From positions 138,628-202,627 of the forward strand of contig CAVYTB010000004.1 of assembly GCA_963771295.1 (NCBI GenBank): a DNA stretch of 64,000 nt, given 5' to 3'. This document shows, in pieces, positions 50,783 through 59,158 of the stretch. This stretch comes from Acidiferrum sp963771295. Lineage in GTDB: Bacteria; Acidobacteriota; Terriglobia; Acidiferrales; UBA7541. Every line of letters starts with the position of its first letter. The first letter of the stretch is position 1. A model generated the notes under the pieces. It did not search any database. It saw only the letters and a program-made list of their open reading frames with translations, and was not told where the DNA came from. Both the position numbers and the translations under genes were made by a program.

Positions 50783-50952
50783 CAGAGCACCTCCGCGCCG
50801 AAGAGTTCATTTTCGGAGGTGGCGGACATTGCACGGCGGATATCCTTCGTTGAATCTTCCCGGCGTACACGTTCGCGGCGGAATAAGCCCGCACACTCAC
50901 GTATTCGTTTTGCTTTTTCTCTTGCTGATGTGATCTGCTGATAGGTAGGCAT
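50782..50952 (-). CDS. Small charged protein, first gene of the minus-strand early block
   Basis: 56 aa, REKAKRIRECAGLFRRERVR then EDSTKDIRRAMSATSENELF; very basic and helical. GGGAGGA sits about eight bases before the ATG, and the stop is coupled to the next gene. The longer upstream frame is an artefact of the control region. Function unknown. Confidence 0.65.
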   Translation of the reverse strand: MPTYQQITSAREKAKRIRECAGLFRRERVRREDSTKDIRRAMSATSENELFGAEVL

Positions 50953-51373
50953 TGCAGAGTCCTCCCGGGACTCGGTATTGCTTAGCGGGTTGAGAGTGTT
51001 TCGAGCACTCTCGCCCGCGTCTTTGCGAACTGTCGGACCTGGGTGGCCCGATATGCACGGATATAGAGCACGGCACGTGCCACAAAGTCCGCGCACGTAA
51101 GTCCTTTTGAGCCTGGGTCTATATGTGTTATGTGGCACATAACCGTGCCATTTAATGCCATTATGCGGCACTGTGCTCCTACAAGCTGTTCGCCTCATTT
51201 TCGATCAAATCGAATAACGTGCCTGGTAACCGTGGCTTGAAAGGTGACGGAATTTGACGGGTCGCGGATGCCGTCGTGTGCCTAGTAGCCTATATGTGGG
51301 TGTGTAGGCAGTGCGTTGTGCTGTGTTTCGCGCTGCGCATCCGTCCGAGCGTGGGTGTGTGCTTCCAGCCGTT
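50953..51373. other. Divergent control region of the second element
   Basis: About 420 bp between the minus-strand and plus-strand blocks. It holds repeated TTATGYGGCAC words and a strong dyad (listed separately), and must carry both divergent promoters and perhaps an origin. Frames crossing it show no protein features. Confidence 0.5.
51127..51143. promoter_or_regulatory. Dyad-symmetric candidate operator
   Basis: GTTATGTG-G-CACATAAC: perfect 8-bp arms around one base. A half-site variant, TTATGCGGCAC, recurs 33 bases on. Its place in the divergent control region fits a repressor or replication-initiator site. Confidence 0.6.
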
Positions 51374-51681
51374 ATGCCAACGAGATATTTTCCTGCGGGC
51401 AAGCTACAAAACAATGAGGCCTCAAGCCCAACGCAGGTGACAACCCAGACGCGAAGTTTGCGAACGCCATCATGTCGGTGCTGGTTCGCAAGACTAAACC
51501 GGGAGAGTGGTTGGACATGCGTAAACTGAAGCAACACCTCAATGTCTTCCGCGAGAACCTTGGTCCCAACGTCATGGAACGTGCAATCAACGGCTTGCTT
51601 CGTGCAGGCGACATCGAATTCAATTCAGATAAGAACCGCAAGAACGGAAAAAGCTTCATTCGTCTTGCCGTCGAGGAGTAA
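51374..51681 (+). CDS. Small protein of the plus-strand block, probably frameshifted
   Basis: The intact part from the ATG at 51472 (69 aa) reads SVLVRKTKPGEWLDMRKLKQ and RAINGLLRAGDIEFNSDKNR, resembling a small winged-helix-like fold. The same frame is clearly coding further upstream (KPNAGDNPDAKFANAI) but has no start there. An ATG at 51374 (PTRYFPAGKLQNNEA) is one base out of frame. I suspect a one-base deletion near 51418 and an original protein of about 102 aa. Confidence 0.5.
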
Positions 51682-51685
51682 CCCA

Positions 51686-52069
51686 GTGGCAACGACAATT
51701 TATGCGCAGAGGTGTGCCCAGTTGAAAGAACGGTACGAACGCAACCGGGATTCTAAAGAACTCCGGTTCATTGTTCAGTACAACGATCTTTGGGCACTGG
51801 CGAACTTACGACGGCTCTCAAGAATGAACTGCATTTGGTTGGGCAAGCGCGTCCACGAAATGGTGGAGGCTTGGACCGAACCAGACCAGAGAACGATGCT
51901 CGACAATCTTCAGGCGCGTCAAGCCCGCGCCTGGGATCGGTGGCGGAAGCGAATCGAGGAGCGGGAAGCCGCAAAGTCCGCGGGTTCAGGCAAGCGCGGA
52001 CGAAAACAGCAACCAACAACCACGGCGCCGCTTGCGCCGCCAACTTTTGACGTGTGGGGGGATTCATGA
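51686..52069 (+). CDS. Element protein of unknown function
   Basis: 127 aa from a GTG with GAGGAG eight bases upstream. Helical, basic: RCAQLKERYERNRDSKELRF, LWALANLRRLSRMNCIWLGK, then a coiled-coil part and a disordered Gly/Lys/Pro tail. No family recognised. Its stop overlaps the next start (ATGA). Confidence 0.65.
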   Translation: MATTIYAQRCAQLKERYERNRDSKELRFIVQYNDLWALANLRRLSRMNCIWLGKRVHEMVEAWTEPDQRTMLDNLQARQARAWDRWRKRIEEREAAKSAGSGKRGRKQQPTTTAPLAPPTFDVWGDS

Positions 52070-52410
52070 ACGTTGACGAAAAAGAAATGAGAGAGGTCGC
52101 GCGAGGAAAAGAAATAATGCGATTGCTCGAAGTGTATCGTGAGATCGGGCCGGAGGCTCGTCTCGATGCTGCGCTTGACGGTCGCGAGAAGTCACCGGAG
52201 GCAGTAAAGAAGTTGTACAACTTTGTCCTGAACAACTTTGGGTCTCAGTCCACAGTGACCGAGGCTTTTTGGAAGGTTTGCGCCGTGTTCTTGCGGGCCA
52301 GCACCGAGCTTACATCGAAAGAGCTTGAAAAGATTCGACACCCTTTTCCGACTGCAGGGGAACCGGGTTTCGAAAGCATCCTTGATGAGATGCGCGAGAG
52401 GAAATCATGA
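52066..52410 (+). CDS. Element protein of unknown function
   Basis: 114 aa, all-helical, acidic (EKEMREVARGKEIMRLLEVY, NNFGSQSTVTEAFWKVCAVF). A GGGGG tract lies just upstream of the start. The gene overlaps neighbours by four bases on both sides. No family recognised. Confidence 0.65.
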   Translation: MNVDEKEMREVARGKEIMRLLEVYREIGPEARLDAALDGREKSPEAVKKLYNFVLNNFGSQSTVTEAFWKVCAVFLRASTELTSKELEKIRHPFPTAGEPGFESILDEMRERKS

Positions 52411-53006
52411 GTCTCAACACAACACAATATGAAGCAGCGGCAACACAGTATTTCACCAAGGACCACCAGGGGAAGCTGAACTTCCAGAAGTACTTCGCTC
52501 CGACCCTGCTAGCAACTCTGGTCAAGGAAATGAAGTCCAGCCTTCCAAGTGTCGTAGCGGCTCGTTTGGCGTTCCAGCGACTGGTTGCCAACGGGCGACT
52601 TCAGCGCACAGACGGACGCACAGATCAAGACGATTGGCACGAAAACCGAGAACGCGCCAAAGCAAATCTGGACTCCGTTCTAGCAGGGATCGACACGCCA
52701 CCACTCGCTCGAGACGAACTGGATTATTTCGGTTCACTCGGCCGAGAGCAGCTGTCCCAGCTCTACTACGGCGAGGACGGCAGCGCGATCAACGAGTTCG
52801 CTGTGCGATACCGGAAAGCGAACCGCGAGCACGGGTTCGTGATTCCGGGTCGACTTCAACGGATCGAAGAACCGGTCGAAGAGTGCGAGACCGAACTGAC
52901 CGCGGCCCAGTACCATGCGATGCGAGCCGCTGATGTTGTTCGTCGCCTGAAAAATCCTCACTTCAAGAAACTCGTAGATAATTTGATTCGGCGTGGGGAG
53001 ATCTAG
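52407..53006 (+). CDS. Element protein of unknown function
   Basis: 199 aa. The N-terminus (TTQYEAAATQYFTKDHQGKL) and middle (LDYFGSLGREQLSQLYYGED, NEFAVRYRKANREHGFVIPG) are predicted helical with no catalytic motif. Coupled to the preceding gene by ATGA; the next gene begins two bases after its stop. Confidence 0.7.
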   Translation: MSLNTTQYEAAATQYFTKDHQGKLNFQKYFAPTLLATLVKEMKSSLPSVVAARLAFQRLVANGRLQRTDGRTDQDDWHENRERAKANLDSVLAGIDTPPLARDELDYFGSLGREQLSQLYYGEDGSAINEFAVRYRKANREHGFVIPGRLQRIEEPVEECETELTAAQYHAMRAADVVRRLKNPHFKKLVDNLIRRGEI

Positions 53007-53008
53007 CG

Positions 53009-53278
53009 ATGTCAATCATCAACCGAAAAAGCCATGTGCATCTCATAGCTTTGACCGCATACGATGGCAGGCGCTGCTACCTGGCGAAGATCGGTAGCAA
53101 GCGAAACAAGCGTGGTGAACTGGTCCTTGATGCCCAGTTCGACGACGACCCATCCACATCACAACCCATGCCATACGAGCATGCGCTTATTGTTCAGAGA
53201 CGCCTACTCAGCGAAAGCGATGTTGTCGTCCGTTTTGCGCTTCAAGCCGGCGACACCGCCGAGCTAATCCAGGATTAA
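53009..53278 (+). CDS. Small element protein of unknown function
   Basis: 89 aa, beta-rich (KSHVHLIALTAYDGRRCYLA, DVVVRFALQAGDTAELIQD). No family recognised. Close packing in the operon and preserved frame support it. Confidence 0.6.
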   Translation: MSIINRKSHVHLIALTAYDGRRCYLAKIGSKRNKRGELVLDAQFDDDPSTSQPMPYEHALIVQRRLLSESDVVVRFALQAGDTAELIQD

Positions 53279-53289
53279 GGAGCAACACT

Positions 53290-53745
53290 ATGGAACCCAC
53301 AGCAGAAGATCTACAGTACCACCCATACAACGACATGCATCTCGGCAGAGTTTTTACGCCCAGTTGCCCAGCGAACATCAAGCTCTTTCGCGAAGAATTC
53401 CGCGCAAGCGAGCTGGGCCAGCGGCTCAAGAGCGAAGGTCTGGATCACAGCGAAAATCTTGTCTTGATTCTGTCGACCGTACAAACAGAGCTAAACAAGG
53501 AAGACGTGAACATGACCGAGATGTTGGCAACTGCGAAGCGCCTTTGTCTCCTCGGGAGTTTGCAGGTGAAGCGGCAGCCAGTGGCTCAAGCACCGGCACC
53601 CAAGCCACTCTCGAGCAGTCAGCTCGCTTGGCAAGAGTACCGGATCTTTACGGAATCAAATCCAGTCGCACCTGCAAGGCTCGCGCACCCGCGACGAAGG
53701 CTATCGAAAGTTCTTGAACACAAACTTGCGGCGCGAGATGAATGA
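53290..53745 (+). CDS. Element protein of unknown function, C-terminus probably out of frame
   Basis: 151 aa as read; AAGGAG lies about seven bases before the ATG. The first ~125 residues look normal (YNDMHLGRVFTPSCPANIKL, SLQVKRQPVAQAPAPKPLSS, AWQEYRIFTESNP). The last ~25 are Arg-rich and look like the wrong frame. Better-looking continuations are found in the other two frames (SRTCKARA, then RDEGYRKFLNTNLRREMNDT), suggesting two one-base deletions between about 53660 and 53690 and an original protein running to 53953. Confidence 0.6.
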   Translation: MEPTAEDLQYHPYNDMHLGRVFTPSCPANIKLFREEFRASELGQRLKSEGLDHSENLVLILSTVQTELNKEDVNMTEMLATAKRLCLLGSLQVKRQPVAQAPAPKPLSSSQLAWQEYRIFTESNPVAPARLAHPRRRLSKVLEHKLAARDE

Positions 53746-53953
53746 CACACCAGTTGACGATGCAGTTGGCACGCAAGTGGTGCGCCAGGATAAATCCATC
53801 CCGATAACCGAAGATCTCCGGATTTTCGCGGACGCTTACCAGCGCACGTCGGTCGCGGAAGTAAAGCGGCTGTCGAGCCCTACAACGAATCCGGTAGGGT
53901 ACAAGAAATATCGAGACCAGCTCGACGCGTGCGTGGCGTCGGGGCTGATCTAA
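53714..53953 (+). CDS. Probable C-terminal part of the preceding frameshifted gene
   Basis: 79 aa from a TTG that overlaps the previous gene by 32 bases. KSIPITEDLRIFADAYQRTS and NPVGYKKYRDQLDACVASGL are good coding sequence. Coding character extends upstream of the TTG in this frame (GYRKF), so I read it as the tail of the gene before rather than a separate protein. A genuine restart cannot be excluded. Confidence 0.5.
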   Translation: MNTNLRREMNDTPVDDAVGTQVVRQDKSIPITEDLRIFADAYQRTSVAEVKRLSSPTTNPVGYKKYRDQLDACVASGLI

Positions 53954-53966
53954 AGGAAAAAGGACA

Positions 53967-54581
53967 ATGATTAACCACAAAGGCATTCTCGGAAATATCT
54001 TGGCGCACGACGGTGACTCTGACAGCGTAGGTCTGCGATCCGGAGGGCAGCTCACTCGAGACGATATCGTGCGACTTTCGGAACAGGCAGCAGAGCAATG
54101 GCGCGACACGTTTGCCAACCTACTCAGCGTATTCGAACTGAATGGCGAATTCGGACTTTGGTCAGCGTTAGACGCTTATTATCGGACCAACGCGCTGCCT
54201 TCATCCGTGACGGACGCGGTCGCAGCTGGCGACGAGCATGGATTTTGTAGAGCTATGTACAGGGCTCAGTGCGCCACATTTGTGGACCTATATGAGCGGC
54301 GCAACGCTCTGTCCAGGATTCAGCTGGTCGAGGAATTGCCAGCGGAAGCAATGGCTGACTATGCCCGCATGAGGCAGACCGTTGCCCTAGCAACCAAGCG
54401 ATCAGCAGCAACGGTGGTCCAGGCAGCTCCTGTCGCTCCTACCGAGGTCGAAACACCGATAGAGACTTGTGTCCGTGAATTTCGAGAAATGTCGGGGCAG
54501 GCCTGGAAAACAAAATGGCTTAACAACAGAAATAATCGGCCGGTAGCTGATCAAGCTGCCTCCGATGGACGTTTGGGTTGA
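53967..54581 (+). CDS. Element protein of unknown function
   Basis: 204 aa, with AAAGGA upstream. Helical N-terminus (LTRDDIVRLSEQAAEQWRDT, FGLWSALDAYYRTNALPSSV), an Ala/Pro/Thr linker and a short C-terminal segment containing CVREFREMSGQAWKTKWLNN. No motif allows a call. Confidence 0.68.
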   Translation: MINHKGILGNILAHDGDSDSVGLRSGGQLTRDDIVRLSEQAAEQWRDTFANLLSVFELNGEFGLWSALDAYYRTNALPSSVTDAVAAGDEHGFCRAMYRAQCATFVDLYERRNALSRIQLVEELPAEAMADYARMRQTVALATKRSAATVVQAAPVAPTEVETPIETCVREFREMSGQAWKTKWLNNRNNRPVADQAASDGRLG

Positions 54582-54584
54582 GTC

Positions 54585-54764
54585 ATGTCTGTCAAATCCA
54601 ACCGCAGAAAACGGCAACGCCAAAAATGTCGCCACGCCAACCGCCCGAAGCCAGTGATCAAACCAATCAAGTCCCTTAGCCAAGGCTTGATCGCCAGTGC
54701 TTTCCGTTCCCCACTAGCCGAGGCGATTGCAGAAGCCGAAGCCCACCAACAACACAGTAATTGA
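54585..54764 (+). CDS. Small basic protein
   Basis: 59 aa, starting SVKSNRRKRQRQKCRHANRP and ending in an Ala/Glu-rich helix (LAEAIAEAEAHQQHSN). It starts three bases after the preceding stop. The strong basic N-terminus suggests nucleic-acid binding. The ribosome-binding site is weak. Confidence 0.5.
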   Translation: MSVKSNRRKRQRQKCRHANRPKPVIKPIKSLSQGLIASAFRSPLAEAIAEAEAHQQHSN

Positions 54765-54782
54765 CCTTCGCGGAGAGGCGAA

Positions 54783-54830
54783 GTGATCGAGTTCTCTCAA
54801 GGGACTCGTCCCCCTACACGACTTGATCAC
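54783..54830 (+). promoter_or_regulatory. Nested stem-loop in the leader of the cold-shock-like gene
   Basis: GTGATCGAGT pairs with ACTTGATCAC (ten pairs, one G-U), enclosing an inner GGGA-CTCG-TCCC hairpin; a further CTTCGC/GCGAAG stem lies directly upstream (54766-54783). No T run follows, so a structured 5' leader is more likely than a terminator. The gene start is 80 bases downstream. Confidence 0.5.
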
Positions 54831-54909
54831 ACAACTGAAGCGCCGGGCCATTCAACCTTTGGGAGTGGCGCGGCGTTTCCATCTACAAATTTGAAGGAGC
54901 CCTAACAAA

Positions 54910-55224
54910 ATGCAACGACAGAAAGGGGAGATTACGGCATGGTATCGCGAAGTCCAGTGGGGATTCGCAACCACGTCAGAAGGGAAAGTGTTTTTCGTCC
55001 ATAAAATCGCTTTCCGCGACCACCGGCAAGTTTCGAGCGTGTGCACTGGAACGCGTATCGAGTTCGACTTACCAGTAGTTCAGACTCCTAAGCAGGACTT
55101 TTTGGACAGGCTGAACGCGGGGAAATACAGAGATGACCCGACAGTCAATCATCGGAATCCGCGGCGCACAACCGTTGACAACAAAAAGCCCCGGGCCACA
55201 AACGTGTGGGTCGTGCGACGTTAA
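54910..55224 (+). CDS. Cold-shock-domain-like protein
   Basis: 104 aa. GEITAWYREVQWGFATTSEG, KVFFVHKIAFRDH and GTRIEFDLPVV match the order of cold-shock strands (GxIxW....GF.....G..FFVH....G..VEFD), with some aromatic RNP residues kept. The C-terminal ~35 residues are basic and unstructured. AAGGAG lies about eleven bases upstream. Likely a single-strand nucleic-acid binder carried by the element; last gene before the IS pile-up. Confidence 0.65.
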   Translation: MQRQKGEITAWYREVQWGFATTSEGKVFFVHKIAFRDHRQVSSVCTGTRIEFDLPVVQTPKQDFLDRLNAGKYRDDPTVNHRNPRRTTVDNKKPRATNVWVVRR

Positions 55225-55248
55225 GTAAGATCCCAGGAATCCCGGCGG

Positions 55249-55716
55249 GATCTACTCGCGGAGAGCAAGAAACAGAAGGCTTGGAAACGGCTCTGTGAGA
55301 TTCCCTCGATTGGCCCGATCCGGGCGGCGGTGTTGCTAGGCATCCTACAGACGCCGCATCGTTTTCGCAGCAAGCGGCCGCTGTGGAATTACGGAGGTTT
55401 AGCGATCGAGATGCACAGCAGCGCCGATCACCGCAGTATCGACGGACAACTGCAACGATCCAGGAAGAACGTTTTGGTGCGGGGCCTCAACCGCAACTGC
55501 AATCACGATCTGAAGAACCTGTTTAAGGGCGCGGCCGCGGTGGCTTCCAGCAAGCCGGGCCCCCTTCAGGAGTTCTACACGGCTTTAGTGGCCAAGGGTA
55601 TGCGGCCAGAGATGGCGCGCCTAACCTTGGCAAGGAAAATTGCCACGATCGTACTGATCGTATGGAAGAGAGGAGTGTGCTTCGACGCCCAATATCTGAA
55701 ACCACAAACAGCTTGA
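55249..55716 (+). pseudogene. IS110-family transposase, C-terminal fragment
   Basis: About 155 codons with no start: LAESKKQKAWKRLCEIPSIG, PIRAAVLLGILQTPHRFRSK and WNYGGLAIEM, the Transposase_20 (IS116/IS110/IS902) half of an IS110 transposase. The N-terminal RuvC-like DEDD half is missing. It differs from the IS110 transposase at 57.7 kb, so it is a separate element. It cuts in right after the cold-shock-like gene and may mark the element's broken end. Confidence 0.8.
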
Positions 55717-56048
55717 GTGTCTCGGATCGAGTCCGCTCCATCCTGGGGATCTTCTCTGGCGGTGGCCTGTGGGTTCTCGAGACACTCTGGTTCGAGAGCG
55801 AGTCTCAGCTGGTTTGTTAGGCGCTGTGTGCCTCGGGCACCCAGTCTCACACGCCACCCTAGCCTGGTTAATTCATGAGTGACCGGAATCGTAGCGAAAA
55901 AGATCTGCTGGTGACGCAAAATTAGAATTGTGTCCTATTGGCGACGTCCAAGTGGGTCTGTCGTAGTGCTGTTCGGCTCCTCGAACTGTTTTTCGAGACA
56001 GCTCCGCCTTGCCCTTCCCAGAGTGTGTTATCGATCGACGCAAAATAA
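55717..56048. other. Gap between IS110 fragment and IS1380-type remnant
   Basis: About 330 bp without a gene. It should contain the 3' end of the IS110 element and the downstream end of the IS1380-type element, but I could not define the junction. Confidence 0.4.
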
Positions 56049-57369
56049 CTAAGAGGAGTTGCAGAGCGAGGCGGCTTGGAATAGATCTTGAAAAGGCCAG
56101 CCGCTGGCCAAGTGGATGCGGACGCAACGAGCTGTTTGACGAATGCGTGCGCCGATCTTGAACAACTGCGTGCGTAGGGTTTCGATTTGTGCGGAGCGCA
56201 TCGACGAAGGCAATTGCAGGCGAAACAAGTTGACCAGGTTATAGGCGAAACTGTGGAGCAACAGTCGGAATGCATTGGCCCGAAAACGGTGGCAGCTCAA
56301 GCGGTCGGCAGCGAAACCATTTTTGAACTCCTCAATGCGGTTCTCACATTCGCCGCGATCGTTATAGAAGGAAAAAACGGAGCCGCTCCGGCCTGACAAG
56401 TTGGTGACCAGGAAACGCAGGTTGGTGCCGGCAGCGGCGTGTTCGGCCTTGTAGCAGATGCGCCGCTGAATGAGACCAGGGGTGTGCGCGATAGCGAAAG
56501 CTGGAAAAAGATCGCTGTGGCGCTCCGGTTCGCCGATAACGTTTCGCGAGACGATGCTCGAGGCGCTGAGCTTCACCTTGCAACCGGGAGTTGGTGCCTA
56601 TGCCGATGGCGTACTGCAGGCCGAAAAACTCACAAAATTCATAGAACAGTGGGGTGGCGAAACCAGCATCCGCACGTAACTTGATTCGGACCTTGGGAAA
56701 TTCACGCTGAAGTCGCGGAACGATGCGTAACAGCAAGGGGATGATGCGGGCGTGACTAACAACTCTGCCCGGACGCAATCGGGCGGCCAGCAAACAACCG
56801 GTGTGACGCTCAAAGATCAGCAAGGGGTGGTACATGTGCTGGTTATAGCCACCATTGAAAAAGCTGAGCTGCTGCTGCCCGTGAGTGGGGTCGTCCGTGG
56901 AATCGACATCGAGCAGGATCTCTCCTCGTTTCCGGACTTGCTTCCCGCAGATGTTCACAAACCAATCGAGTAAAGCGTCCTGCAGCTTGAGGAGCTCGCG
57001 AGGCGAGGGCGAATTCTCCCAGCGGCTGAGGGTTGGTTGTGATCCGAGAGGTTCACCCAGCGGTTGATCCGCGAGAATCTGAAAAGCCGGATCGTAACGC
57101 AGCCGATCCGCGTCGTTGACGTCCTGGTAGCCCGCAATGATCTGGTACAGGCGTTGACGAAACAACGACAACACGGAATGACGAACCCGTTCCTCTTCGC
57201 GAGGATCGCAGACATGTTCTGCCAGCCCACGAGTAAGCCCATACCGCTGATCAAAGGCCCGCAACGGCAGCAGGCCGGCATCACTGGTAATCTGGCCCCC
57301 AGTGAAATCAGCTCGAACGGCTCGGTGTCGGTAGAAGGAAAAGGACAGCTGTGGTATACAAGATGTCAT
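56049..57369 (-). pseudogene. IS1380-family transposase, frameshifted
   Basis: Two overlapping frames make one transposase of about 440 codons. The first (335 codons as read) carries FTGGQITSDAGLLPLRAFDQ, EILLDVDSTDDPTHGQQQLS and KVRIKLRADAGFATPLFYEF with catalytic Asp residues. The second supplies FSFYNDRGECENRIEEFKNG with the catalytic Glu and the C-terminal helices. The switch is near 56530, where GEPERHSDLFPAF continues in another frame. One indel therefore inactivates it unless frameshifting is used. Confidence 0.82.
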
Positions 57370-57392
57370 CTCTGGGTGCTCCGAAAGAGAAT

Positions 57393-57414
57393 ACTGGGTT
57401 CGCTAAAACCCAGT
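57393..57414. repeat. Perfect 8-bp hairpin upstream of the IS1380-type transposase
   Basis: ACTGGGTT-CGCTAA-AACCCAGT, just before the transposase start on the minus strand. It may shield the start from outside transcripts or form part of the IS end. Confidence 0.6.
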
Positions 57415-57731
57415 GTTCATCAATCTTTTAGAGCACCTTTTCCATTTTCGCCAGAAAAATCGTGAATAATCCAGGCTAGGCCCTCTCGGATAACCAGAAA
57501 TCTCTAACAATGTCGGCCCTGTCAAATCGTTTATGAACACACTTCTCCGTCCACTCCGAAGAGTGGTCTTCGTTGTTCTTTTGACCTCTGCGTCAACGAC
57601 CACGGCTCGTTTGTAATCTTTCGGTCGGCTTCAGTCCGACCCAAACATCTCTTCGATCAAAACTTTGACCATGATTAGTAATTCGAACTCCCTTCGCAGG
57701 GAGCGGGACGCCCAATCAAAGCTACGGCGCT

Positions 57732-58787
57732 CTACTTCACGCCATTTCTGGTTCCGAGCTGTCCCGCGTACGAACCGAACTCTAAAGACTGCGAATACTC
57801 ACGGCCATTCCGCCACATCCAGTACAACCGAACCGCCAGCCTGCGTCCCATCGCTATCTTGGCAATGCTTTTGTGTCGACGCATTGCCAGGTGCATGTAC
57901 CGACGTCTCCAGTCAGGATGAGTGCGTGCCGCTGCTTGGGCTGCTTCCACCAACAAGAAGCGCAACAACGAATTGCCTTGCTTGCTGATGTGTCCAAGTC
58001 GCTGCTTGCGAGCACTGGAGTCCTCGCATGGGATCATTCCCACGTACGTGCCGATCTGCTTACCGCGTTGAAACCGCGTCGGAGTTCCGATGATCAACAC
58101 GTACGCGAGTGCCGTCAGCGGACCGACCCCGGGATGCGTCATTAGCCGCACAGCCTCGGGTCGCTTCCGGGCTTCCCGTTCGACGGCTGCGGTTAATTCT
58201 TCAATCGTCGGATTCATGCGGTCGAGCAATTCCAACAGCCCTTGCCGACGTCGACTAGCCCAAGGAGCTAACGCTAGCTTTTCTAACTGTGCTCGCCCTT
58301 GTTCGCTGAATAGTTTCTTCTTCCAGCGATAGCCCTCGTTCATCGCCAACGCATGCAACTGATTCATGATTCGTGTGCGCATCTGCACCAACCGATGCCG
58401 GTGCCAGAGAAGTTGTCGCAGATCCCGATTCTCCGGACCCGGTACCCAGATTTGTGGAAAGTTATTTTCCCGCAACAGCCTGAGTAGAAGTCGGGCGTCC
58501 TCACGGTCGAACTTCTGCTTCTTCACACGCTTGGCTTTGATCTCCGCAGGATCTCCGATCCACAGCTCGAAACCTAATTCAGCCAGTAGCCGCTCGAACC
58601 AACGTGAATATCCGGTAGCCTCCATGCCTACCCGCACGCAGATTCCTCGCTGCTTCAGGTCTCGGTAGAATTTCTCTGCTTGACCATCACTGTGGTTCAG
58701 TTCCTGTTCACCACACTCACCTGTCTCTTCCACAAAAAATGCAATCGTCTGAAAGCTCGGGTGGTAATCTACGCCTACCAACATCAT
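57732..58787 (-). CDS. IS110-family transposase
   Basis: 351-aa DEDD transposase. The N-terminal RuvC-like domain starts MLVGVDYHPSFQTIAFFVEE (first Asp), with GMEATGYSRWFERLL and KFDREDARLLLRLL. The Transposase_20 domain has MTHPGVGPLTALAYVLIIGT and IGTYVGMIPCEDSSARKQRL, with the conserved Ser in QGNSLLRFLLVEAA. Full length and uninterrupted. IS110 enzymes integrate through a circular intermediate; in some members a bridge RNA from the non-coding ends guides this, and the intron here sits in such an end. Confidence 0.92.
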   Translation of the reverse strand: MMLVGVDYHPSFQTIAFFVEETGECGEQELNHSDGQAEKFYRDLKQRGICVRVGMEATGYSRWFERLLAELGFELWIGDPAEIKAKRVKKQKFDREDARLLLRLLRENNFPQIWVPGPENRDLRQLLWHRHRLVQMRTRIMNQLHALAMNEGYRWKKKLFSEQGRAQLEKLALAPWASRRRQGLLELLDRMNPTIEELTAAVEREARKRPEAVRLMTHPGVGPLTALAYVLIIGTPTRFQRGKQIGTYVGMIPCEDSSARKQRLGHISKQGNSLLRFLLVEAAQAAARTHPDWRRRYMHLAMRRHKSIAKIAMGRRLAVRLYWMWRNGREYSQSLEFGSYAGQLGTRNGVK

Positions 58788-59158
58788 GTTCGGCTCCTTG
58801 TGCGCCGGGAAAACCGGTGAGGTGAAGTGAATGCAAAATCACTCGATGAAGGAATAGCGAGCCACATCGACCCCGAGTCATGCGGAGCCACTCGCGAGGG
58901 CGGCGTCGAAGCGTTGGCAGGGGAAAATATGGGGCGGGTATTCAGCCGCGTAAGAACTAACTCGGGGACGTCGACGCTGTAAGGAGAAGCGGAAGGCACC
59001 ACCCAGCACACCGATAACGCGAGGTGTGACGGGGTCCCTCGCGGTCAAAGACCCCGTGCACGTATGGAAGCACCTCACAAGGGAACCGGGAGATCCCGTA
59101 TTCACCCGGAGGTATCAAGACCGGGGTGCGTCGGGAAGTCCAAAGACGTACGCCGACG

